Shown: positions 1 to 5,374 of the stretch, one piece after another
How the letters are laid out: every line of letters begins with the position of its first letter
Position numbering within the stretch: the stretch's first letter is position 1
Assembly (NCBI GenBank): GCA_030610915.1
Contig: JAUWQS010000141.1
Span: forward strand, 1 to 5,429
Direction of reading: 5' to 3'
From: Pseudomonadota bacterium
GTDB lineage: Bacteria; Desulfobacterota; Syntrophia; Syntrophales; JADFWA01
DNA: 5,429 nt
Program-made: the position numbers and the translations under genes
The notes under the pieces: model-generated
The model's database searches: none
What the model was told of the DNA's origin: nothing
What the model saw: only the letters and a program-made list of their open reading frames with translations

Positions 1-22
1 CCCGACCTACTACAGGGGTGGA

Positions 23-70
23 GGACAGGCGTCCCGCACCACACAGAGTAGGACAGGCGTCCCGCCTGTC
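23..70. repeat. Duplicated GC-rich short repeat, second copy a hairpin
   Basis: The 15-mer ggacaggcgtcccgc occurs at 23-37 and again at 51-65. The second copy continues so that gacaggcg (52-59) and cgcctgtc (63-70) form a perfect 8-bp stem with a 3-base loop. The hairpin is followed by tataaaaa rather than a clean T tract, so it is a weak terminator candidate for a gene left of the window. It looks like a dispersed intergenic palindrome of the kind common in environmental bacterial genomes; that family assignment is from memory. Confidence 0.7.
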
Positions 71-120
71 TATAAAAATGAATGCAACCTGGCATTAAAT
101 TCAAGTTACTTCCAATTATA

Positions 121-138
121 ATGCCGACGTGTCGGCAT
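121..138. repeat. Short perfect inverted repeat
   Basis: atgccgac (121-128) and gtcggcat (131-138) are exact reverse complements separated by two bases. The following bases, ctttttacgag (146-156), share the 9-mer tttttacga with the reverse complement of the inverted repeat that starts at 3187. There is no gene on either side, so an operator role is unsupported; it is best read as another intergenic repeat fragment. Confidence 0.5.
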
Positions 139-183
139 AGCGGAGCTTTTTACGAGACTGTCATAATTGTTTAATCTAAATCC

Positions 184-263
184 GTAACCGTTCACGGTTT
201 ACAGTTATCGGTTCACGGTTGGAAAAAACTGTGAACTGTGAACCGACAACCATGAACGGTTAC
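184..263. repeat. Long imperfect inverted repeat (gttcacggtt/aactgtgaac family)
   Basis: The outer arms gtaaccgttcacggtt (184-199) and aaccatgaacggttac (248-263) pair at 15 of 16 positions. Inside them, tcggttcacggtt (208-220) matches the complement of aactgtgaaccga (233-245) with one mismatch. The whole 80 bases can fold into one long arm. The sequence is built from variations on one short word, which suggests it grew by internal duplication. The right half (222-263) occurs again at 408-456. Confidence 0.75.
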
Positions 264-315
264 ATATTGCACAAGGATCGGCTGCGGGCTGAGAACACAG
301 ATTTATATTTCACGA

Positions 316-420
316 GAGGTTGATATATTTTCTGATTTAGATGCGAAAGAATTAATTCAAGAGTCGAAATCAATATCCAAAATGCTTCAATCGTTGCATA
401 GTTCATTGAAAAAACTGTGA
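316..420 (+). pseudogene. 3' remnant of a four-helix-bundle (S23-like) protein gene
   Basis: A forward frame ending in tga at 418-420 reads EVDIFSDLDAKELIQESK (codons from 316), then ISKMLQSLHSSLKKL. The amphipathic helix with 'KELIQES..ISKML.SL..SLKK' near the stop resembles the C-terminal helix of the small four-helix-bundle proteins related to the 23S rRNA intervening-sequence (S23) family, which usually run about 115-130 residues. Here only about 34 residues remain. The frame is open back to a tga at 253-255 but has no plausible start, and upstream of 316 the translation loses family character. The stop codon lies inside the actgtga units of the second repeat copy, so the repeat supplies the end of the reading frame. 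No upstream ribosome binding site is seen. The homology is from pattern recognition only. Confidence 0.45.
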
Positions 421-456
421 ACTGTGAACTGTGAACCGACAACCGTGAACGGTTAC
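408..456. repeat. Second copy of the 222-263 repeat, expanded by one 7-base unit
   Basis: This 49-base copy matches 222-263 (42 bases) apart from one base (cgtgaacgg against catgaacgg) and one extra actgtga unit: gaactgtgaactgtg here, one unit fewer in the first copy. It lacks the left arm present at 184-220. The copies are direct repeats flanking the gene remnant at 316-420. The unit-length difference suggests slippage. Confidence 0.75.
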
Positions 457-550
457 CTAAATCCAGAGAGAATATCCGATGTTTGTGTGCGTAACTACTC
501 GGCTGTGGGCTATCAACTGTGTTAAGGCGCTAAACCCAACAAAAGGCTAC

Positions 551-571
551 GAGCTCTTCCGGCTTGTCCGG
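551..571 (+). repeat. 21-base repeat shared with 3477-3497
   Basis: gagctcttccggcttgtccgg matches 3477-3497 at 20 of 21 positions in the same orientation. It contains the small inverted repeat ccgg-cttgt-ccgg. It lies 16 bases upstream of the cheW ribosome binding site, so it is probably within the 5' untranslated region of cheW if the promoter lies further left. The rest of 457-600 shows no clear promoter or riboswitch. Confidence 0.6.
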
Positions 572-600
572 GTCAGGCTGAATATTAAGGAGAATAAACT

Positions 601-1116
601 ATGGGGATTGAATCAATGGAAGTACCAGAAGACACAATATCTTCGATAGGCAGGGAGGGCAAGTATCTTACCTTTGAGCTTGGCGGTGAGGAATATGGTC
701 TGGAGATTCTTAAAGTCAAAGAGATCATCGGCATTATGAACATCACTTCTGTTCCCCAGACACCGGAGTATGTAAAAGGGGTTATAAATCTCCGGGGGAA
801 GGTCATACCTGTAATCGATCTTCGCCTTAAATTCGGGATGGAGCCACTCGAATATAATGAGCGCACCTGTATAATTGTGGTTGACATAGTGGGCAGGTCA
901 GGGAACAGGATCATAATGGGCATCGTGGTGGACTCCGTTTCTGAGGTATTGAATGTCAAGGGTGACGAGATAGAGGATGCCCCTACATTCGGTGCCAGGC
1001 TAAACACAAGGTATATATCAGGAATGGCCAAGATTGAGGGGGGTGTGAAGATTATGCTCGATATTGATCGGGTGTTGAGCGATGAGGAGATTGCTTCCCT
1101 TGAAAAGGTGGGCTGA
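601..1116 (+). CDS. cheW: Chemotaxis coupling protein CheW
   Basis: This 171-residue protein matches the length and layout of CheW, the cytoplasmic adaptor that bridges chemoreceptor tips and the CheA kinase. A short variable N-terminus (1-20) precedes the CheW domain: KYLTFELGGEEYGLEILKVK (21-40), the core VKGVINLRGKVIPVIDLR (58-75) with NLRG at 63-66, VVDSVSEVL (109-117), and the closing LDIDRVL (153-159). The Arg of NLRG corresponds to the conserved receptor/kinase-binding Arg of E. coli CheW. The start is supported by aaggag at 587-592, eight bases ahead of the ATG; an in-frame ATG at 616 has no such site. The MCP gene follows 154 bases downstream on the same strand, so the pair may form an operon, but a hairpin lies between them. 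A CheV identity is excluded because no receiver domain follows. With no cheA in view, the partner kinase is unknown. Confidence 0.93.
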   Translation: MGIESMEVPEDTISSIGREGKYLTFELGGEEYGLEILKVKEIIGIMNITSVPQTPEYVKGVINLRGKVIPVIDLRLKFGMEPLEYNERTCIIVVDIVGRSGNRIIMGIVVDSVSEVLNVKGDEIEDAPTFGARLNTRYISGMAKIEGGVKIMLDIDRVLSDEEIASLEKVG

Positions 1117-1182
1117 TTACTCTGCGGTGAACAGTTACGGTTATTTATTTTTGGTTCTCTTAGTGCCTTAGTTGTAAAGTTC

Positions 1183-1235
1183 TTGCCTGCCTGTGCGTGC
1201 CCGCACCCGTCTGCGCGCAACGCACAGGCAGGCAA
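1183..1235. repeat. Perfect 16-bp-stem hairpin between cheW and mcp
   Basis: ttgcctgcctgtgcgt (1183-1198) and acgcacaggcaggcaa (1220-1235) are exact reverse complements around a 21-base GC-rich loop that can itself pair partly. No T run follows on either strand (aaaatgg on the plus side), so it is not a standard terminator. It resembles the dispersed palindromic elements found between genes in many bacteria. It lies 35 bases ahead of the MCP start, so in a cheW-mcp transcript it would form a very stable structure just upstream of the ribosome binding site. It could shield the cheW message from 3' decay or tune MCP expression; both are inference. Confidence 0.8.
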
Positions 1236-1251
1236 AAATGGCAAAAGAATT

Positions 1252-1259
1252 AAAGGAGG
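1252..1259 (+). promoter_or_regulatory. Ribosome binding site that fixes the MCP start
   Basis: aaaggagg lies 11 bases before the ATG at 1271. The two alternative in-frame starts, GTG at 1193 (inside the hairpin arm) and ATG at 1238 (just after the hairpin), have no comparable site. The start at 1271 is therefore preferred. Confidence 0.8.
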
Positions 1260-1270
1260 AGTATATAGTT

Positions 1271-3040
1271 ATGAATGGGATAGGTGAGCAAAAAACAGGA
1301 ACGTCGGGTTCAACCGGCAGAAATTTCTTTGTGAGATGGTTTTCTAACCTGCCGGTAAGGAAGAAGTTGTATCTGCCGCTGGTGGCAATGTTGGTAGGTA
1401 CCATCTTATTTGCCTGTATGGTTAAAGTGCAAATGGATGTGTTATCGACATTGCGGGCATATGTCGGAGGTGAGGGGTCCTGGTCCAAAGGACAGAAAGA
1501 TGCAACTTATTATCTGCGAAAGTATGTGATCTCCGGTAATGAAAATGATTACAACAAGTTTTTGATGTCTATCAATAAACCATTGGGGGCTGTGGGAGTC
1601 CGCATTGAGCTGGAGAAGCCGCATCCTGATCTTAATATTGCCTATCAGAGATGTGCTGATTTCGGCATTCATCCTGACGATATAGATGGACTGATCATGG
1701 TATTCAGGAAGTTTCGCTTCATTTCATCTGTGGACAACGCGATAAGGCAGTGGAAGGAAGGGGGCTTTCTTATAACTGAATTGGTCAAGCTCGGCGATGA
1801 ACTGCACAAGGCCATATCTTCAGAAGATATCTCTGATGAGGCGAAGGATCGATTCCTTGTCAGAATAGATGAAAACAATATAAAACAGGCAGGATTTGAA
1901 GATCAATTTTCCGCCTCCCTCGGAGAGGCCTCCCGATGGGCGAAAGGACTCTTGACAAAGATAATGTTTGCTTTTGCCGCAGTTATCTCCGTAGTGCTGA
2001 TTTTAGCAGTGGGTTATGTGGCCAGAGCGATTTCGATCCCATTAAATAAAGCGGCCCGGCTTGCCGGGGTTATTGCAGAGGGAGATATGACACAGAGGCT
2101 TGAGTTGGATCAGAAAGATGAAGCGGGGCTTCTGGCCGGGGCGATGAACCGGATTTGCGATGATATGGGAGACAGGATGGGTGAAATCTCGGCGACATCC
2201 TCGAGTCTGGCCGAAGGCGCCGGTGAGCAGGCGGCTTCCCTCGAGGAGACATCGTCTTCACTCGAAGAGTTGACCTCCATGACCAGACAGAACGCAGACA
2301 ACTCCAATGAGGCCAATGTCCTGATGGGGAGTGTCCAAAAGGTGGTTGCCCAGGCCGATGAATCGATGGCCGATCTGACCGGTGCTATGAAAGAGATATC
2401 GACTGCCAGCGATGAGACCTCAAAGATTGTTAAAACTATCGACGAGATTGCCTTTCAGACCAACCTGCTTGCCCTGAACGCAGCGGTTGAGGCGGCCCGC
2501 GCCGGTGAATCCGGGGCCGGATTTGCGGTGGTGGCCGAAGAGGTGAGGAACCTTGCCATGCGGTCGGCGGAAGCGGCTAAAAGTACGTCTGTTTTGATCG
2601 AAGGCACGGTTAAAAAGGTGAAAGAGGGATCGGAGCTGGTTGTCAGGACAAATGAGAATTTCAATGAGGTCTCCGGGACTGTCGGAAAAGTGGCCGAGTT
2701 GATCGGGGAGCTCTCCGCCGCGTCACAGGAGCAATCACAGGGGATAAGCCAGATCAATATTGCCGTTGCCGAGATGGATAAGGTGACCCAGCAGAATGCG
2801 GCTGCGGCGGAGGAGTTGGCCTCTTCAGTCGCGATGTTCAAGACAGATCGAGGGGCCTCACATGCAGTCGGCTCGAACTATACAGCGGGCAGGATGCAAA
2901 AGTCAGGGGGCCTCGGCGCTGGAACACTGAAGTCACTTGCAGCTCCTGCGGGCAGAGAGGTGGCTGTGCATCGGACAAAAAGGGAAGTCATGCCCGATGA
3001 GGTTATTCCTATGGAAGAAGGGGATTTTAAGGATTTTTAA
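1271..3040 (+). CDS. Methyl-accepting chemotaxis protein (transmembrane chemoreceptor)
   Basis: The 589-residue inner-membrane receptor should sense a signal outside the cytoplasm and control CheA through CheW. A basic N-terminus (VRKK, 29-32) leads into membrane segment 1 (about 34-53). A periplasmic domain (about 55-228) follows, then membrane segment 2 (about 231-250), HAMP (about 251-303) and the coiled-coil signalling domain (about 304-525). The tip is unmistakable: [20 protein letters not shown] (390-409), then [13 protein letters not shown] (417-429). Glu-rich heptads around 319-333 are likely methylation sites. The periplasmic part contains [15 protein letters not shown] (64-78), [11 protein letters not shown] (111-121) and HPDDIDGL (134-141), a pattern I recall in sensor regions of various proteobacterial receptors, kinases and GGDEF proteins; its ligand is unknown to me. 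After 525 comes a flexible linker and an acidic tail ending EEGDFKDF, with no NWETF-type CheR/CheB tether. The start at 1271 is chosen from the ribosome binding site. The gene is intact. Confidence 0.95.
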   Translation: MNGIGEQKTGTSGSTGRNFFVRWFSNLPVRKKLYLPLVAMLVGTILFACMVKVQMDVLSTLRAYVGGEGSWSKGQKDATYYLRKYVISGNENDYNKFLMSINKPLGAVGVRIELEKPHPDLNIAYQRCADFGIHPDDIDGLIMVFRKFRFISSVDNAIRQWKEGGFLITELVKLGDELHKAISSEDISDEAKDRFLVRIDENNIKQAGFEDQFSASLGEASRWAKGLLTKIMFAFAAVISVVLILAVGYVARAISIPLNKAARLAGVIAEGDMTQRLELDQKDEAGLLAGAMNRICDDMGDRMGEISATSSSLAEGAGEQAASLEETSSSLEELTSMTRQNADNSNEANVLMGSVQKVVAQADESMADLTGAMKEISTASDETSKIVKTIDEIAFQTNLLALNAAVEAARAGESGAGFAVVAEEVRNLAMRSAEAAKSTSVLIEGTVKKVKEGSELVVRTNENFNEVSGTVGKVAELIGELSAASQEQSQGISQINIAVAEMDKVTQQNAAAAEELASSVAMFKTDRGASHAVGSNYTAGRMQKSGGLGAGTLKSLAAPAGREVAVHRTKREVMPDEVIPMEEGDFKDF

Positions 3041-3041
3041 T

Positions 3042-3099
3042 CCGCAGATTACACGGATTATTCTAATCATTGCCTCGTTCCCACGCAGGATCATGGGAA
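3042..3099. repeat. Degenerate intergenic repeat fragments after mcp
   Basis: Just after the mcp stop, ccgcagattacacggatta (3042-3060) is of a type I recall as a dispersed intergenic repeat in environmental genomes. Next, ttccca (3078-3083) and tgggaa (3094-3099) form a 6-bp stem with a 10-base loop, the decayed look of a palindromic repeat. No T tract follows, so neither part is a good terminator. Confidence 0.35.
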
Positions 3100-3119
3100 T
3101 CAGAAATTTACAAACTGAA

Positions 3120-3168
3120 AAAATCCCCCCCTGTCCCCCCTTTGTAAAGGGGGATTTAGGGGGATTTT
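3120..3168. repeat. Nested C/G-rich palindromic repeat, possible mcp terminator
   Basis: The outer stem is aaaatccccc (3120-3129) with gggggatttt (3159-3168). The inner stem is cccccttt (3136-3143) with aaaggggg (3146-3153). The right side also repeats gggggattt directly (3149-3157 and 3159-3167). It is a repeat form widespread between genes of many bacteria. It begins 79 bases after the mcp stop and ends with a short run of four Ts, so it could end or stabilise the mcp transcript and act in both directions. Terminator function is inference. Confidence 0.75.
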
Positions 3169-3186
3169 ATAACACCAAATTATGAT

Positions 3187-3421
3187 GCATTCGTAAAAAG
3201 TCGGAAAAATACTCCTTTGTCATTCCTTCACTTCGCTCAGAACAGCGTCTGGTGAGCCGAAGCCCTGAGTATAACGAAGGGAATAGCGAAGAATCTAATA
3301 TCATTGAGATTCTTCGTCGCCGAGTTTATCCTGAGCCACAGATTCTTCGTCGTTTCGCTCCTCAGAATGACATGGGCGAGGGGCGCCTCAGAATGACACT
3401 GTGTGGACTTTTTGCGAATGC
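3187..3421. repeat. MITE-like segment bounded by 16-bp inverted repeats
   Basis: gcattcgtaaaaagtc (3187-3202) and gactttttgcgaatgc (3406-3421) are reverse complements at 15 of 16 positions and bound 235 bases with no convincing gene. Inside are a hairpin cgaagaatct (3287-3296)/agattcttcg (3307-3316), a 12-base direct repeat gattcttcgtcg (3308-3319 and 3341-3352), and a 13-base direct repeat cctcagaatgaca (3360-3372 and 3386-3398). Sequences around cttcgctcag (3231-3240) and ctgagtataacgaagg (3265-3280) are partly complementary. The layout fits a non-autonomous palindromic element or a nest of repeats. No clear target-site duplication is visible, so mobility is unproven. Confidence 0.55.
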
Positions 3422-3451
3422 CTCAAACTTATAGCGATGCTCTGTTTTTTG

Positions 3452-3497
3452 CTTTGAGCTTTCAGCTTCGAACTTTGAGCTTTTCCGGCTTGTCCGG
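3452..3497. repeat. Short direct repeats and copy of the 551-571 repeat
   Basis: ctttgagcttt occurs at 3452-3462 and 3473-3483, a 21-base period, with related words between (tttcagcttcgaa). It runs into gagcttttccggcttgtccgg (3477-3497), which matches 551-571 at 20 of 21 positions in the same orientation. The tract resembles low-complexity 'agctttgagc' spacer DNA. Confidence 0.55.
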
Positions 3498-3660
3498 ATT
3501 AGTTGGCAAACGCGAGACTGACAGGTGTAACTATCGTAACGCTCTAACAAATATTAAACAATCAAAATTTGTGCCAGAGATAGTAACTGCAAGCAGGGTA
3601 AGAATTTTAAGAGCAGGATATTTTATTGGTATCATCTCCAAAAAAGTTGGTAGGATTATA
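3498..3660. other. Unassigned intergenic stretch
   Basis: This AT-rich stretch has no recognisable gene, RNA or repeat. One forward frame is open and reads SKFVPEIVTASRVRILRAGY and onward, ending in the inverted repeat that follows. It has no start with a ribosome binding site and I recognise no family. It may be a decayed gene end like that at 316-420, or chance. Confidence 0.3.
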
Positions 3661-3661
3661 A

Positions 3662-3758
3662 GGATTCAAGGATTCAAGGGGTCGAGGGAGCAAGCGAAAT
3701 GCTCAAGAATTATAAAGTGTTAGGAAGAAAGCACTTGGCACCTTGAATCCTTGAACCC
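3662..3758. repeat. 18-bp inverted repeat of ggattcaagg units
   Basis: ggattcaaggattcaagg (3662-3679) and ccttgaatccttgaaccc (3741-3758) are reverse complements at 17 of 18 positions, separated by 61 bases. Each arm is itself two tandem copies of an 8-base ggattcaa-like unit. The spacer has no gene. It could be a dispersed palindromic element; a terminator role for either convergent gene is doubtful because no T tract adjoins it. Confidence 0.65.
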
Positions 3759-3976
3759 TTTGCATCAACTAATCGGGAGAAGAATCTATTATTGAAACTT
3801 TCGACTGACACAGAACCTGGGCAAAACCGGGTATTTTGCCTTGATCTCGTCTTGCCGCCCCAAGCTCTCCAGTAAATACATCAAGGGACATGATCACGCA
3901 CAATGATCATCCGAATATGTCTCTTTGACTTTTACAATTCGGTCAAATTAACCGCTTTGCCGCATAAATGTCCGAT
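3759..3976. other. Spacer downstream of the response regulator with two small hairpins
   Basis: There is no gene. Two perfect 7-bp stems are visible: ggcaaaa (3820-3826)/ttttgcc (3834-3840), and atgatca (3890-3896)/tgatcat (3904-3910), each with a 7-base loop. Also, tttgac (3924-3929) and gtcaaa (3942-3947) face each other. Either hairpin could help end the reverse-strand regulator transcript, but neither is followed by a T run on that strand, so I do not call a terminator. Confidence 0.35.
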
Positions 3977-5374
3977 TTAGCGAAATCCCTTTTTATTTAA
4001 CGTATATCGCTTCATCTTACGATATAAGGTTCGTGGATTTAATCCCGAATGCTCTGCCACCTCTTTTAGCTGCCCGTGATATTCCTCGAGGACAATGTTG
4101 AGGTACCTGCGTTCCAGGGCAGCAACCTGTTCCTTCAAAGAAATATCAATATTGGCAGGCATGAGATCCTCGGGAACTTCAAGGGATTCCTGAGCGTTAT
4201 GGATATTAAATCTTCTAATCACATTCCCGGGTGTCATAATTACCGTGCGCTCAATCACATTAAACAGCTCTCTGACGTTACCCGGCCAGGAATGGGTGGA
4301 GAGTTGTCTCATCGCCTCGGAAGATATCTCCATAGGTTCCTTATCCATGCGCTGAGTGTAAGTATCCAGAAAATATCTGGTTAGAAGCGGCATATCTCCC
4401 TTCCTTTTCCTTAGTGGCGGAAGGTGGATGGGCACCACATTCAGGCGGTAGAAGAGATCTTGCCTGAATTTGCCTTCTTTTACCAGATCGAGCAGATCCT
4501 GATCGGCGGCAGCGATAATCCGAACATCTACTTTGATCGGTTTTTCGCCTCCAATTCGTTGAAATGTTTTTTCCTGAATCAGCCTCAGAAGCTTCTTCTG
4601 TACTGATGGGGATGCATTTTCCACCTCATCTAAAAAGATCGTGCCGCCATGAGCCTGTTCAAACCTGCCCCGTTTGGTTCCTCCGGCTCCTGTAAATGCC
4701 CCTTTTTCGTAACCGAACAGTTCCGCTTCGAGGAGTGTTTCGGCGAGTGTGCCGCAATCTACAGGAACCATCGGTCCTGATTGGCGTGAACTGTTATGGT
4801 GTATGGCCCTTGCGACCATTTCCTTACCGGTGCCTGTCTCGCCAAATATCACAACTGTCGCATCAGTAGGAGCCACTTTGGCTATAAGGTCGAAGACAGC
4901 CTGCATCTCCTTGCTCTTACCCACAAGATTGTCCAGTTTGTATCGTTGCCCGACCTCGCTTCTTAACTCTCCGACACGGTCTCTGAGCTGCCGCGTTTCC
5001 TCCCTGAGAGAGACACGTTCTCCGATCTTGTCAAGCACAATACGAACATAATCAAAGTCGAGTGGCTTGACAAGAAAATCACAAGCGCCGGCCTTCATTA
5101 CTTCCACGGCCGATTCCACGGAGGCATATCCCGTGATGACCACGACCTCGGTGGCTGGATAATTTTCCTCAACGTGTTTTACCACCTCCTTGCCGGAAAG
5201 CCCCGGCATCTTCAGATCTGTTATTACCACATGGCAATCCACTGCGCGCAATATCCGTATTCCAGAGGCGCCATCAGAGGCCAGGAAAACTTCATGCCCC
5301 CACTTGCTCAACCTGAGCTTAAACGTTTGCAGGATCGTCTTCTCGTCATCGATTATAAGTACCTTCAAACCCAT
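3977..5374 (-). CDS. NtrC-family sigma-54-dependent response regulator
   Basis: The 465-residue cytoplasmic protein has the three standard parts. The receiver (about 1-120) has acidic D9-D10, phosphoacceptor D53 in ITDLKMPG, T81 and K103 in VKP. The AAA+ domain (about 148-380) has Walker A GETGTGKE (178-185), the sigma-54 contact loop GAFTGA (225-230), Walker B GGTIFLDE (243-250), FRQDLFYRLNV (303-313) and SWPGNVREL (362-370). A Fis-type helix-turn-helix closes it (LKEVAEHSGLNPRTLYRKMK, 436-455). Once phosphorylated by a partner kinase it should oligomerise at enhancers and use ATP to open sigma-54 promoters. The sensor I stretch reads RIIAAADQDL (285-294), where the family usually has AATN. 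The ATG is preceded by aaggag (reverse strand, 5383-5388) at eight bases, and an in-frame stop directly abuts it, so the start is firm. Length is normal for the family. It is convergent with mcp; target genes cannot be told from here, and AtoC/ZraR-like names would be guesses. Confidence 0.95.
   Translation of the reverse strand: MGLKVLIIDDEKTILQTFKLRLSKWGHEVFLASDGASGIRILRAVDCHVVITDLKMPGLSGKEVVKHVEENYPATEVVVITGYASVESAVEVMKAGACDFLVKPLDFDYVRIVLDKIGERVSLREETRQLRDRVGELRSEVGQRYKLDNLVGKSKEMQAVFDLIAKVAPTDATVVIFGETGTGKEMVARAIHHNSSRQSGPMVPVDCGTLAETLLEAELFGYEKGAFTGAGGTKRGRFEQAHGGTIFLDEVENASPSVQKKLLRLIQEKTFQRIGGEKPIKVDVRIIAAADQDLLDLVKEGKFRQDLFYRLNVVPIHLPPLRKRKGDMPLLTRYFLDTYTQRMDKEPMEISSEAMRQLSTHSWPGNVRELFNVIERTVIMTPGNVIRRFNIHNAQESLEVPEDLMPANIDISLKEQVAALERRYLNIVLEEYHGQLKEVAEHSGLNPRTLYRKMKRYTLNKKGFR

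Noticed and set aside
260..442. Reverse-strand 60-residue frame across the repeat and remnant region
   Set aside because: It is the antisense of the gene remnant and of the second repeat copy, with no ribosome binding site or family likeness.
184..456. CRISPR array
   Set aside because: Only two unequal copies, no regular spacers and no cas genes.
1129..1152. Possible terminator after cheW (T-rich ttatttattttt)
   Set aside because: No stable GC stem precedes the T-rich run.
585..1244. Reverse-strand 219-residue frame over cheW
   Set aside because: It lies antisense to a clear cheW, and its Ser/Ile/Pro-rich translation is typical of a shadow frame.
3252..3434. Forward 60-residue frame inside the MITE-like segment
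   Set aside because: It is translated palindromic repeat DNA without start signals.
3403..3723. Forward 106-residue frame in the convergent gap
   Set aside because: It begins in the end of one repeat, runs through others and ends in the inverted-repeat spacer, with no ribosome binding site and no recognised family.
3735..3755. Possible sigma-54 promoter (ttggcaccttgaatcct)
   Set aside because: The -24-like tggcac is present, but the -12 position lacks the TTGC-type element, and it falls in the arm of an inverted repeat.
3924..3953. Possible sigma-70 promoter on the plus strand (ttgact ... ttaacc)
   Set aside because: The -10 is weak and it would point into the 3' end of the reverse-strand regulator with no gene to serve.
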